Assembly (NCBI GenBank): GCA_903847205.1
Contig: CAINDA010000044.1
Coordinates: 1-64,000, forward strand
Reading direction: 5' to 3'
DNA from: an uncultured Bacteroidota bacterium
GTDB lineage: Bacteria; Bacteroidota; Bacteroidia; 2-12-FULL-35-15
Length of the DNA: 64,000 nt
Under the pieces are notes generated by a model. The model was not told the origin of the DNA, searched no databases, and worked only from the letters and a program-made list of their open reading frames with translations. Below are positions 44,095 to 53,164 of this stretch, one piece after another. The first letter of the stretch is position 1. Each line of letters starts with the position of its first letter. The position numbers were made by a program, and so were the translations under genes.

Positions 44095-44195
44095 TTGCTA
44101 TTCCAGCAGAAAGACCTTGGATTGGGTGAACGACAAATATTCATTTCGTGTTAAACCTCACCCTGCCCCTCTCCTCGAAAAAGGATCGGGACCAA

Positions 44196-44915
44196 TCAGC
44201 TTAGGTTCCCATCTTTTTCTTTTGGAAGATAATTGTAATTAACTATAATCTCACCGGGTGCATCATTCAATTCTTCACTTGCTTCCCACTCCTCGCCTCC
44301 GCTGGCATCTATCTGTTCGTTTTCTTCATCATCGCCGAAATTGTATTGCGTATTACGCGGGCCTTCCTTACGGAAATGATAAGCAGTTATTAAACCTGCC
44401 AATGACCCCAGCAAATGAGACTCCCATGACATGCCGTTTTTCAAGGGCAATACTCCCCAGATAGTGCCTCCGTATAAAAACACAACAAACAATGAGACTG
44501 CAAGCAGCTTGGTATCTTTTCTAAAAACCCCGCTGAAAAATAAAAAAGTTATAAACCCATAGATGATACCGCTTGCGCCGATGTGATAGGCTTCGCGAGC
44601 CGCTGTCCACACCCAGATACCAGTCATTAAATACACCCAAAAAAATATTTGAAAGGCAATGGAGCGGTAGAAATAAAGAATAAATGAACCTAATATTAGT
44701 AAGGGAATTGAGTTTGCTGCCAAGTGCGACCAATCGCCATGCAGCATGGGGGAAGTTACTATGCCGAACAAACCATGAATAGAACGAGGATACAAACCAT
44801 ACCAGGAAAGGTTTACACCTGAAATAGTTTCATACAATTTAATAGCCCACAGCAGTATTAAAAATACCCCTGGGTAAAGCAGGCTGAAAAATAATTTGGA
44901 AGTAGTGTTACGCAT
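44196..44915 (-). CDS. Rhomboid family intramembrane serine protease
   Basis: This 239-residue inner-membrane protein is a rhomboid peptidase, which cleaves single-pass membrane proteins inside the bilayer. The active-site Ser115 lies in HIGASGIIYG (113-116 is GASG) and the partner His167 in SWESHLLGSLAGL. The HGDWSHLAANS segment near 59-69 carries the conserved His and Asn. Six membrane segments span residues 10-185. The C-terminal tail (about 185-239) is acidic, with a DDEENEQ and EEWEASEE stretch, unlike the core. It stands alone, divergent from the small secreted gene at 45122. Confidence 0.9.
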   Translation of the reverse strand: MRNTTSKLFFSLLYPGVFLILLWAIKLYETISGVNLSWYGLYPRSIHGLFGIVTSPMLHGDWSHLAANSIPLLILGSFILYFYRSIAFQIFFWVYLMTGIWVWTAAREAYHIGASGIIYGFITFLFFSGVFRKDTKLLAVSLFVVFLYGGTIWGVLPLKNGMSWESHLLGSLAGLITAYHFRKEGPRNTQYNFGDDEENEQIDASGGEEWEASEELNDAPGEIIVNYNYLPKEKDGNLS

Positions 44916-45104
44916 AGTCCTTGTAATTACAAATTCTAACGAATTGCATGCTGCTTAGTTTCATTTAATTGCAGTACAATCCGCCGGGCAGATAATTCGT
45001 TTGATAATTATTTACAGCTTTTCAATTGTCATACCAATTATTTAAAATGACATAAAGACATTTCCACAAAGTGCAGCGCATTTCCGCCAAATGAAATATT
45101 TCTT

Positions 45105-45112
45105 TACATTTG
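45105..45112 (+). promoter_or_regulatory. -7 box shared by two small paralogous genes (copy 1)
   Basis: TACATTTG lies ten bases before the ATG at 45122, inside a TTTACATTTGnTTCCATnCAT context repeated at 49181. Transcription starting about seven bases after the box would leave almost no leader. The first TTG of the longest open frame overlaps the box and cannot be the start. Confidence 0.55.
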
Positions 45113-45121
45113 TTTCCATTC

Positions 45122-45658
45122 ATGCTAAAGAAAACCGCTGTACTATTTTTACTTTCCATTTTCCTGTTTAATACAGCGGGATATTATTTTGTGTATAAAG
45201 CCGTTCAATACGGTATAAAATCAGAGGTGCAGTACGAAATAAAATCAGGTGCAGCTGCTGATGAATTAGCAACCGTTACTATCAGCAGAAAAGACTTAAG
45301 TTCTGTTGAGTGGCTGGAAGAGGGCAAAGAAATGCGTTACAATAATCAATTGTACGATATTGTTAAAACGAAAGAAACTGCCGCTGAAATTACTTTTTAC
45401 TGCATAAATGACTCAAAAGAAAAATCATTATTAAGCGGTCTTGAAGAACATATTAATACGAATGTGACTGACAGCAAACCTATAAACAACAGCCCTGCAA
45501 AAAAACTCAACGACAATTTGCATAAACTTTATTTTTCAAATGAGACTTCTTATAAATTTAATAATGTTTCGAAAATCAGCACACACTTTTTTACCAGCAG
45601 TTTAATTTACTCTTCTGCTTTTATCGATACAAGTTCCCATCCTCCTGAATTCGTTTAA
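45122..45658 (+). CDS. Small membrane-anchored or secreted protein, paralogue 1
   Basis: This protein of about 178 residues has an N-terminal hydrophobic segment (LKKTAVLFLLSIFLFNTAGYYFV). Its motifs recur in the product of 49203: EEGKEMRYNNQLYDIVK, FYCINDS, EEHINTN, KLYFSNE and a C-terminal HPPEFV. I recognise it as a type common in Bacteroidota next to TonB receptors but know no function. It is encoded just upstream of the TonB receptor at 45839, on the same strand, 180 bases away. The extended motif with His and Pro near the C-terminus could bind a metal, which is a guess. Confidence 0.65.
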   Translation: MLKKTAVLFLLSIFLFNTAGYYFVYKAVQYGIKSEVQYEIKSGAAADELATVTISRKDLSSVEWLEEGKEMRYNNQLYDIVKTKETAAEITFYCINDSKEKSLLSGLEEHINTNVTDSKPINNSPAKKLNDNLHKLYFSNETSYKFNNVSKISTHFFTSSLIYSSAFIDTSSHPPEFV

Positions 45659-45838
45659 TCTTATTTATTTCTATTTTCAGTTCGCTTAAATCTGACAGGA
45701 CTTCAATTTATTTGCAGTCTTATTTCAGCAGCGTTTACTGGAAGCATTTTCATCAAATATTGAAAAAACTATGCCGGCGGAAAATGCCGCATATCTGCTC
45801 CATTAATTATCATTAATAAATTTTTAAACAATTATGCT

Positions 45839-48295
45839 ATGAAAAGATTACAACCTTATATCTACACATTTTTATTTATGCTTATTGCTGCTCATTCATT
45901 TGCACAAAACGAATTAAGCGGTACAGTAAAAGACGGGAAAGACAATACTTCACTGCCTGCGGTATCAATCTATATTCCTGATTTAAAATTAGCCGCTATT
46001 ACTGATGCGAATGGAAATTACACAATTAAAAATATTCCAAACGGAACTTATTTAATACAAGTAACCTTTATAGGCTATGCATCACAGGTGAAAGAAATTA
46101 ATCTTAAAGAATCTGCTAAAGCTGATTTTGTACTTAATCAATCGAGCATGGAATTTAAGGAAGTGATTGTTACAGGTGTATCCTCAGCTACTGAACAGCA
46201 GAGCAATCCGATTCCGGTAAATGTAGTTTCACAAAAAGATATGCTTCAAAACTCTTCAACAAATATAATTGATGCAATTACTATTTCCCCCGGTGTTTCT
46301 CAAATGACTGTAGGTCCTAATATTTCAAAACCATTTATCCGCGGATTGGGCTACAACCGTGTGATAACATTGAATGACGGCATACGCCAGGAAGGACAGC
46401 AGTGGTTTGAGGAATTCGGAGAAGAGATAGATGAATTTTCGATAGATAAAGTTGAGATTATGAAAGGCCCTGCAAGTTTAAGCTACGGCTCAGGAGCAAT
46501 GGCTGGTGTAATTAATATGATAGCTGCACCGCCTTTGCAGGAAGGACAGATAAAAGGAAAAATTTTAGCAAACTACCAGACGAATAACGGATTGATTGCT
46601 GAATCATTTAACCTTGCAGGAAACACAAAAGGATTTATCTGGGATGTACGTTACAGCAATAAAATGGCACACTGCTATCAGAATAAATACGACGGCTATG
46701 TTGCAAACTCAGGCTATTCAGAAAGTAACATGAAAGCCCTGCTTGGAATCAACCGAAAATGGGGCTATTCACATCTTACCATCAGTTCATTTGATATGAA
46801 AATCGGAATTGTTGAAGGTGCAAGAGACAGCGCAACAGGAAAATTTTTACAGCATTACATTGGATCGGGCAATACCGACAGTACAGCAATTGCACCTGAA
46901 AGTAATTTTACAAAATATAATAATTTCCCCGTTATCCATCAGCATGTAAGACATTATAAGGCAGTGCTGGACAACAGTTTTGCATTAGGAGGCGGCAGAT
47001 TAAATGTTCGCTTGGGGCTGCAGCAGAATTACCGTCAGGAAGCAAATGATATTACTTACGACGGTTTCAACAATTATTTTTTCCTGCAGACAATTAATTA
47101 TGATGCACGGTATATCATGCAGGAAAAAAATCATTTGGAACTTTCGTTCGGAACAAACGGTATGCAGCAAAATTCTGAAGACAGAGGAACTGCATTTGTG
47201 CTGCCTGAGTACAGCTTGTTTGACATGGGGGCTTTTGTTATTGCGAAAAAAACCATTGATAAATTATCTATCAGCGGCGGACTGCGTTACGATACGCGCA
47301 CGTTAAAAGGCAAGGATCTGTATGTTGATTCTACGGGAACACGTTTAGCAACTAACGGCCCTGCCGGACCTAACTCTATACCTGAATTCACTGCCTACAC
47401 TTCTAATTTTTCAGGATTATCAGGGAGCCTTGGTTTAACATACGATTTCACCAAATCTGTTTACGGAAAACTAAACATTGCAAGAGGCTACCGTGCACCA
47501 AGTGCACAGGAAAGCGGCGCTAACGGTATTCATGACGGCACGCCTTTCTTCGAAATAGGCGATCACAACCTGAAAGCTGAAAGCAGTTTACAGGTAGATG
47601 GTACATTAGGTTTAAATACTGAAGATTTTTCGATAGAAGGAAATGCATTTATCAATCAAATTAACAATTATATTTTCTCGCAAAAATTATCAAACTACAA
47701 CAATACGGGAGATTCTATACGAGTTGATCATGCTTTGCCTCCTGATATCGGTGCAGGGCCTGCATTCAAATTTGTTCAGAGCGATGCAATGCTTACCGGC
47801 GGTGAAGCCATTGTAGATTTACATCCGCATACATTAAGCTGGCTGCATTTCGAAAATTCTTTTTCTATAATTAATGCCATTCAAAAAAATCAGCCGGATT
47901 CTACTAAGTATCTGCCCTATATTCCACCTTATAAATACCGCTCAGAATTGAAGTTTGTTTTTAATAAAGCGGGAGATGTTTTAAAAAATGCCTACATCAA
48001 AGTTGGAATTGATTATTATTTCAAACAGGATAAATTCAATAAAAACAGTGAAACTGCAACACCTGCTTATGCTTTAATAAATGCAGGCATCGGAACTGAT
48101 ATTTGTTCTAAAACAAGGACACTCTGCTCCTTATTTATTTATGGTGCTAACCTAACTGATATTGCTTATCAAAATAACATGAACCGTTTAAAATATACCG
48201 ACCCCAATAATGTAACCGGAAGAATCGGCGTTTACAACATGGGCAGAAATATCAGCTTAAAACTGATTATACCTATTGATATTAAAAAATCATAA
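45839..48295 (+). CDS. TonB-dependent receptor
   Basis: This 818-residue outer-membrane receptor has a signal peptide ending SFAQ, then a CarboxypepD-regulatory-like domain (about 24-100, GTVKDGKDNTSLPAVSI). A plug follows with KPFIRGLGYNRVITLNDGIR and VEIMKGPASLSYGSGAMAG (TonB-dependent hallmark), then a barrel of about 600 residues. It should import a substrate, but no SusD and no siderophore genes are near. The small paralogous proteins on either side and the DUF4412/GLPGLI-like protein downstream probably belong to its function. A strong hairpin at 48321-48355 follows it. Confidence 0.92.
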   Translation: MKRLQPYIYTFLFMLIAAHSFAQNELSGTVKDGKDNTSLPAVSIYIPDLKLAAITDANGNYTIKNIPNGTYLIQVTFIGYASQVKEINLKESAKADFVLNQSSMEFKEVIVTGVSSATEQQSNPIPVNVVSQKDMLQNSSTNIIDAITISPGVSQMTVGPNISKPFIRGLGYNRVITLNDGIRQEGQQWFEEFGEEIDEFSIDKVEIMKGPASLSYGSGAMAGVINMIAAPPLQEGQIKGKILANYQTNNGLIAESFNLAGNTKGFIWDVRYSNKMAHCYQNKYDGYVANSGYSESNMKALLGINRKWGYSHLTISSFDMKIGIVEGARDSATGKFLQHYIGSGNTDSTAIAPESNFTKYNNFPVIHQHVRHYKAVLDNSFALGGGRLNVRLGLQQNYRQEANDITYDGFNNYFFLQTINYDARYIMQEKNHLELSFGTNGMQQNSEDRGTAFVLPEYSLFDMGAFVIAKKTIDKLSISGGLRYDTRTLKGKDLYVDSTGTRLATNGPAGPNSIPEFTAYTSNFSGLSGSLGLTYDFTKSVYGKLNIARGYRAPSAQESGANGIHDGTPFFEIGDHNLKAESSLQVDGTLGLNTEDFSIEGNAFINQINNYIFSQKLSNYNNTGDSIRVDHALPPDIGAGPAFKFVQSDAMLTGGEAIVDLHPHTLSWLHFENSFSIINAIQKNQPDSTKYLPYIPPYKYRSELKFVFNKAGDVLKNAYIKVGIDYYFKQDKFNKNSETATPAYALINAGIGTDICSKTRTLCSLFIYGANLTDIAYQNNMNRLKYTDPNNVTGRIGVYNMGRNISLKLIIPIDIKKS

Positions 48296-48320
48296 GTTAT
48301 TCTATGATGCATATTAAATT

Positions 48321-48355
48321 TATGAAAGAACAATATATTATATTGCTCTTTCATA
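48321..48355 (+). terminator. Hairpin at the 3' end of the TonB receptor gene
   Basis: TATGAAAGAACAATA pairs with TATTGCTCTTTCATA (one G-U pair) around a five-base loop. The following bases are AGATTTATTT, so the T tract is weak, but the stem is strong enough to be a terminator or an mRNA-protecting end. Confidence 0.55.
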
Positions 48356-48437
48356 GATTTATTTACCTCCTCCAATTTTAAAGAAAAAAAACGCTGTGCA
48401 TTTGACAGTTTCATTTTAAAAATTAAAATTCATCTGC

Positions 48438-49127
48438 ATGAAGACCATACACATCACGCTTTTACTGATTACAATAGTATGGAGCTCATTTGCCCAGCAG
48501 CAATTTGAAGGGAAAATAATATATGACATGTCCTTTCCTACAACAAAGGAGTTAAATACAAAAACAATGAAAATGGCGCCAAAAGAAATTGTGGTTGTTA
48601 CTATGTTTTTGAAAGGACATAAAATGCGAATGGAAACGTTAACATTGCTCAATAACAGCATCAGCTTCTATGATACCAAATCAAAAACACTGATATCATT
48701 AATGGATATTAAAGGGCAGAAAACAGCTGTTGTAACGGATAAAGAAGAAATGGAAAAAGAAGAAAAACAAAATCCGGTTAATGAAAAGCCTGAAATAAAA
48801 TTTCTTGATGAAACCAAAGAAATTGCAGGCTATCCCTGTAAAAAAGCGGAGATTGTTTTAAATAAAAAAACCATGGAGATTCTGATTGTATATTATACAG
48901 ACAAAATAAAATCAGATGCTGTAAAGGAGAATCCTAAATGGCTGCTTGCTCATCATAAAGAAATTCCCGGAGTTGTGCTGGAGTATAAAATAATGAATCA
49001 AAAAGATGAAATATTTAATGTTACTGCAAAACAGGTAAGTGCAGAATTAATTGCAGATAACAATTTTATTATCCCTGCGGACTATAAAAAGGTAAGTGAG
49101 GAAAAAATGAATAAACTGGGAAAATAG
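48438..49127 (+). CDS. Secreted DUF4412/GLPGLI-like protein
   Basis: This 229-residue protein has a signal peptide (KTIHITLLLITIVWSSFAQ) followed by FEGKIIYDMSFP and a FLKGHKMRMETL strand, the entry of the DUF4412 or related GLPGLI-type periplasmic family. The EIAGYPCKKAEIVL segment recalls the cysteine-containing core of these families. A central Lys/Glu-rich stretch (about 100-120) is likely flexible. It sits between two related small genes and downstream of the TonB receptor, suggesting a shared role in the periplasm or outer membrane. Confidence 0.65.
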   Translation: MKTIHITLLLITIVWSSFAQQQFEGKIIYDMSFPTTKELNTKTMKMAPKEIVVVTMFLKGHKMRMETLTLLNNSISFYDTKSKTLISLMDIKGQKTAVVTDKEEMEKEEKQNPVNEKPEIKFLDETKEIAGYPCKKAEIVLNKKTMEILIVYYTDKIKSDAVKENPKWLLAHHKEIPGVVLEYKIMNQKDEIFNVTAKQVSAELIADNNFIIPADYKKVSEEKMNKLGK

Positions 49128-49181
49128 ACCTGCTGAATTTTAAAACAAACTGTTTTGTTTTTTTATTAAATGTTTTTAATT

Positions 49182-49189
49182 TACATTTG
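49182..49189 (+). promoter_or_regulatory. -7 box shared by two small paralogous genes (copy 2)
   Basis: TACATTTG stands 14 bases before the ATG at 49203, in the same context as at 45105 (CTTCCATCATACA follows). A TTTG lies about 25 bases upstream, close to the position of a -33 element. The leader would be very short. Confidence 0.6.
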
Positions 49190-49202
49190 CTTCCATCATA
49201 CA

Positions 49203-49736
49203 ATGAAAAAAACAGCCGTTATATTATTACTCTCCATCTTCCTGTTTAATACCATGGGCTATTTTATTTTGTTTAAAACTGCTCAAATTGAAATGAAAGA
49301 GCAGGCTTTTGAACAGATTAAACAGGGGCTTTTCAAGAACCCGCTTTCTATTATAACAATAAATAAAAATGAATTATCGAAAATTGAATTGGAAGAAGGC
49401 GGAAAAGAAATACGTTATAATAATGACTATTATGATATTGTTAAAGTTACTGAAACCAATGAATCTATTTCGTATCACTGTATAAATGATAATAACGAAA
49501 CGCAGCTCTTATCAAATTTCGAAGAGCATATTAATACAAGCGCAGCAGGTAATGCACCTTTAAAAAGCAATCCTTCGAAAAACTTATCTAACAATGTTAT
49601 TAAGCTTTATTTTTCAAATGAAGCCCAATTGTTTTCATTTTACGGTACCTCATCAAACATTATTTTTAATTCGTTCAATTCAATTTATTCAGCGGTTTCA
49701 TTGAAAACCGACTCCCCTCCTCCTGAGTTAGTTTAA
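49203..49736 (+). CDS. Small membrane-anchored or secreted protein, paralogue 2
   Basis: This 177-residue protein is a close paralogue of 45122-45658, with the same N-terminal segment (KKTAVILLLSIFLFNTMGYF). Shared motifs are EEGGKEIRYNNDYYDIVK, YHCINDNN, EEHINTS, KLYFSNEA and the ending SPPPELV. The start is the ATG at 49203, not the TTG-headed frame 33 bases earlier, because the promoter box lies between them. The two paralogues flank the TonB receptor and the DUF4412-like gene, so the set of four looks like one functional unit. Confidence 0.65.
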   Translation: MKKTAVILLLSIFLFNTMGYFILFKTAQIEMKEQAFEQIKQGLFKNPLSIITINKNELSKIELEEGGKEIRYNNDYYDIVKVTETNESISYHCINDNNETQLLSNFEEHINTSAAGNAPLKSNPSKNLSNNVIKLYFSNEAQLFSFYGTSSNIIFNSFNSIYSAVSLKTDSPPPELV

Positions 49737-49876
49737 TTCCTTTATCAAATTGCATCTAATTCGTTTTTGAAGATTACTCTGGTGTGCCTTTGCAGTCAGT
49801 AATATAATTTATTCTGTTCTGCGCAGTACTGATATTATCCCAGGCTGTTTCAAATAAATCAAAAACGTAATAATTC

Positions 49877-49986
49877 ATTGCTATCCGAAAAAATTTGGCA
49901 GGGTTCATAGCATGCTCTGTTAAATTATTTGGTTAGAGGTACCTCTGCGTTCGGTCGGGGGACTGAACGCAGAGGTACCATTTAAA
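49877..49986. repeat. 110-bp hairpin repeat, copy 1
   Basis: Starts ATTGCTATCCGAAAAAA and contains GGTACCTCTGCGTTC and its exact inverse GAACGCAGAGGTACC around GGTCGGGGGACT, whose ends pair further to leave a GGGG loop (49938-49979). TTATTTGGTTAG before the hairpin is mirrored by CTAACCAAATAA at 50004-50015. The region 49737-50308 has no gene, only these repeats and a promoter. Confidence 0.85.
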
Positions 49987-50058
49987 TTTTTAATAATAAA
50001 TAACTAACCAAATAAAGAGATAAATACTAAATAAGCGATCAAGAAAACATAAGAACTT

Positions 50059-50170
50059 ATTGCTATCCGAAAAAATTGGCAGGGTTCATAGCATGCTCTG
50101 TTAAATGATTTGGTTAGAGGTACCTCTGCGTTCGGTCGGGGGACTGAACGCAGCGGAGGTACCATTTTAA
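50059..50170. repeat. 110-bp hairpin repeat, copy 2
   Basis: Nearly identical to 49877-49986 and in the same orientation, 182 bases downstream. It has one base fewer in the A/T run and three extra bases in the right arm, so the stem GGTACCTC...GAGGTACC carries a three-base bulge. No coding frame links the two copies. Confidence 0.85.
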
Positions 50171-50278
50171 ACTTTATATTTTAATCGTAAAACATTCCTT
50201 TTTAATCAAAAAAACTGCCGTTTAAGTGATGAAACAAGCCGCTGAATAAATGAACTGAAATACTTAAGCCCCTAAAGA

Positions 50279-50286
50279 TACATTTG
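50279..50286 (+). promoter_or_regulatory. Putative -7 box for the M43 protease gene
   Basis: TACATTTG, an exact TAnnTTTG match, lies 23 bases before the ATG at 50309. Confidence 0.5.
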
Positions 50287-50308
50287 AATATTATAAAATA
50301 CAAATACC

Positions 50309-53026
50309 ATGAAAACAAAATCTTACAAATACATTTTATTCAGTGCTATTATCTGCGCTGCACAGCTAAAAACAGTTTACGGCCAAAATGGAAAACAATG
50401 CGGAACAACTGAAGCTACGCAAATACTTCATGCTGCTCACCCCGAATTGATTCAGAAAGACATTGATTATAACAATGGATTAACGCAGCAGATTCAGTAT
50501 AAAAAACAACAGAAAGCAGTTCAGGGAACAACAGAAACTATTTTAACTATTCCTATTGTGTTTCATGTTATTCATACCAACGGTCCCGAAAATATTTCGG
50601 ATGCACAGATTCTGGATCAGGTAAATATATTAAACAGAGATTATGCGAAATTAAATGCTGATACTTCTGCTATTATCGGCAACTCTCCGTTTGATACTTT
50701 GGCTTCAAATATACATATTCAGTTCAGGCTTGCCAGGCTGGATCCTCATGGAAACTGCACCAATGGAATAGACAGAATTTATTCACACAGAACAAATAAT
50801 GCCGATGATAATTCAAAATTAAATCAATGGCCCAGAGAAAAATATTTGAATGTTTGGACAGTTAAAACAATAGGCCAGGCTGGCGCAGCAGGTTATGCTT
50901 ATTACCCTTCGGATGTTGACGGATTTTTATTTACAAACGACGGCGTACTTATTTTATCAGAGTATATCGGCAGCATTGGAACCGGCACTCCCTACACTTC
51001 AAGAGCGTTAACACATGAAATAGGCCACTGGATGAGTTTACAGCATCCCTGGGGTTCTACCAACAGTCCGGAAGTTGCCTGCGGCGACGACTTTGTTGAT
51101 GACACACCAATAACCAAAGGGCATTTATCTTGTGATCTGCTGACGCCGAAATGCGACAGCAGCAATTTTGCTACTCCATATAATTTTAAGCATGTAAGTC
51201 TTACTTCCGGCACAACTGATACAACTTCTCTGCATAAATCTATAGGGGCAGTTTTCGGAAACTTTACAGCTTCGGGTGTTGCTTCACAGCCTAGTGATAC
51301 AGCGCGTTTTTCTTTTTCAAAATGGGATACCGGCTCACATAACGGGGATTCATTATATGCCGCTTTAACAGGAAGTATAAATACATCCAAATATTACCAG
51401 GTAACAATAAGTCCTGCATGGGGCAAAAGCATGAGTATAAAATATCTTGCGTTTACTTTTCAGCGTTCCGGCACCGGTGTAAGATCGTTTGCTGTACGCT
51501 CAAGTGTTAACGGCTTTGCGGGCAATCTGCCCGCATCTGTTTCGGGCAATGCCAATTTAAGTATTGCTGGAACAAATGAATTTTTCTACTCTAAAGACAC
51601 CACAATCAGCCAAAGCGGAAGTGTTATTACACTAGGCGGCGCCTCTTACACAAATAGAATTACACCGGTTACTTTTCGTTTCTACGGCTGGAATGCAGAG
51701 GACAGCCTGGGTACTTTCAGTATTGATAACGTAAATTTTGCCGGTGAGGCCGGAACAATTGAAAACACGCAGAATTATATGGATTATTCTTATTGCTCTG
51801 TTATGTTTACCAAGGGACAAAAGGACAGGATGAGAACCGCATTGGGCAGTGATGTTTCATTCAGAAACAGAATTTACAGAGCTTCGAATTTAGCCGCTAC
51901 AGGTACTGATGCTGCAGGGCAGGCAATGGCTGCATGTATTCCAAAGCCTGATTTTTATGCCAACAGAAATGAAATATGCGCAGGAGGATCAATAATATTT
52001 ACAAAAAATATTCTATATGGTACAGCTGCTGCTGCCGTTTGGACATTTGAAGGCGGCACCCCTGCTACTTCCACAACAGCCAATCCTTCTGTTACCTATA
52101 ACACACCGGGTGATTATATGGTAAAGCTTACAGCAGGCAATACTTCAGGATCGGATTCAGTAATTAAAAATTTCTATATTCATGTAAGTCAGCCTGGGGC
52201 GGAATACAGCGGATTAGCATCAGAAAACTTTGAAAACAACTCCTCTTATTACTGGAACTGGCTGCTGAATAATTATGACAATAATAATTACAACTGGCGA
52301 TTTACAGATTCGACCGGCTATAGCGGAAATCACAGTTTAAAAATGTACGGCGACGGTGATTATATTCTTGATGTGGATGATTTTATTACTCCTGCATTTG
52401 ATATGTCGCATGTAAGCGGAGCAAATCTTACTTTTCGATGTGCAGGTGCTTCTAAAGGAATGGCTGCGGCCGATGTGAATGATGTACTGAAAATATATTC
52501 GTCAACTACCTGCGGGCAGACCTGGCAGCTGCGTACTACTTTTCCCGGAAGTGTTTTAGCAAATAACGGCTGGCATCCTGAAAGTTTTTCACCTGTTTCT
52601 CCAAGCCAATGGGCTTTACAAACAGTTGCAATACCAAGTAATATAGCCACATCAAACGTTCGTTTTAAATTTGAATATACATCCGGGAAAGCAAATAATA
52701 ACATTTATATTGATGATATAAATATTACAGGAGTGCTTGGAATCAGCGAAAACAGCATTGATAATGCTAAGGTTTCTATTTATCCAAATCCAACTGATCA
52801 AACAGCCTCGGTGGCTTATCATTTGAATAAAAAAGGAAATACAAAAATTGAATTGGTGGACCTGCTTGGCAAAACAATTTTAGAAATAAATAATAATGAG
52901 CAGCCTGAAGGTGATTATATTATGCCGATATCAAAACAATTATATAATATAAATGACGGCATTTATTTTATGAAATTATCGATTGACAATTCAACTATCA
53001 CCAAGAAAATTATTTTTACTGAATAA
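50309..53026 (+). CDS. Secreted M43 zinc metalloprotease with nested domain, PKD and T9SS type A sorting domain
   Basis: This 905-residue protein has a signal peptide ending VYGQ and a pappalysin-type (M43) protease. The zinc motif is HEIGHWMSLQH (His236, Glu237, His240, His246) and the Met-turn is NYMDYS (about 489-494). Between them, after GDDFVDDTP and three Cys, lies about 190 residues (290-480) of unrelated beta-rich sequence with SFAVRSSVNGF and FRFYGWNAEDSLGTFSIDN. A PKD domain (about 555-635), a beta-sandwich domain (about 645-805) and a sorting domain (IYPNPTDQTASV, ending TKKIIFTE) follow. It should cleave proteins outside the cell; a strong terminator follows. Confidence 0.92.
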   Translation: MKTKSYKYILFSAIICAAQLKTVYGQNGKQCGTTEATQILHAAHPELIQKDIDYNNGLTQQIQYKKQQKAVQGTTETILTIPIVFHVIHTNGPENISDAQILDQVNILNRDYAKLNADTSAIIGNSPFDTLASNIHIQFRLARLDPHGNCTNGIDRIYSHRTNNADDNSKLNQWPREKYLNVWTVKTIGQAGAAGYAYYPSDVDGFLFTNDGVLILSEYIGSIGTGTPYTSRALTHEIGHWMSLQHPWGSTNSPEVACGDDFVDDTPITKGHLSCDLLTPKCDSSNFATPYNFKHVSLTSGTTDTTSLHKSIGAVFGNFTASGVASQPSDTARFSFSKWDTGSHNGDSLYAALTGSINTSKYYQVTISPAWGKSMSIKYLAFTFQRSGTGVRSFAVRSSVNGFAGNLPASVSGNANLSIAGTNEFFYSKDTTISQSGSVITLGGASYTNRITPVTFRFYGWNAEDSLGTFSIDNVNFAGEAGTIENTQNYMDYSYCSVMFTKGQKDRMRTALGSDVSFRNRIYRASNLAATGTDAAGQAMAACIPKPDFYANRNEICAGGSIIFTKNILYGTAAAAVWTFEGGTPATSTTANPSVTYNTPGDYMVKLTAGNTSGSDSVIKNFYIHVSQPGAEYSGLASENFENNSSYYWNWLLNNYDNNNYNWRFTDSTGYSGNHSLKMYGDGDYILDVDDFITPAFDMSHVSGANLTFRCAGASKGMAAADVNDVLKIYSSTTCGQTWQLRTTFPGSVLANNGWHPESFSPVSPSQWALQTVAIPSNIATSNVRFKFEYTSGKANNNIYIDDINITGVLGISENSIDNAKVSIYPNPTDQTASVAYHLNKKGNTKIELVDLLGKTILEINNNEQPEGDYIMPISKQLYNINDGIYFMKLSIDNSTITKKIIFTE

Positions 53027-53062
53027 TATTTTGCCACATACCAAATAAACGTAAAATATATA

Positions 53063-53102
53063 TTCATAAAATAGGCGCACTCAGATGCGCCTATTTTATG
53101 AA
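53063..53102 (+). terminator. Terminator of the M43 protease gene
   Basis: TTCATAAAATAGGCGCA and TGCGCCTATTTTATGAA form a perfect 17-bp stem with loop CTCAGA. It starts 37 bases after the stop codon. It is a very stable stem but has no long T tract. Confidence 0.75.
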
Positions 53103-53164
53103 AAAATTATATCTTGCAAGCTAAGTGTTTAAAGCCCTATCCCTTAGTTTCAAAGAAATTATAT

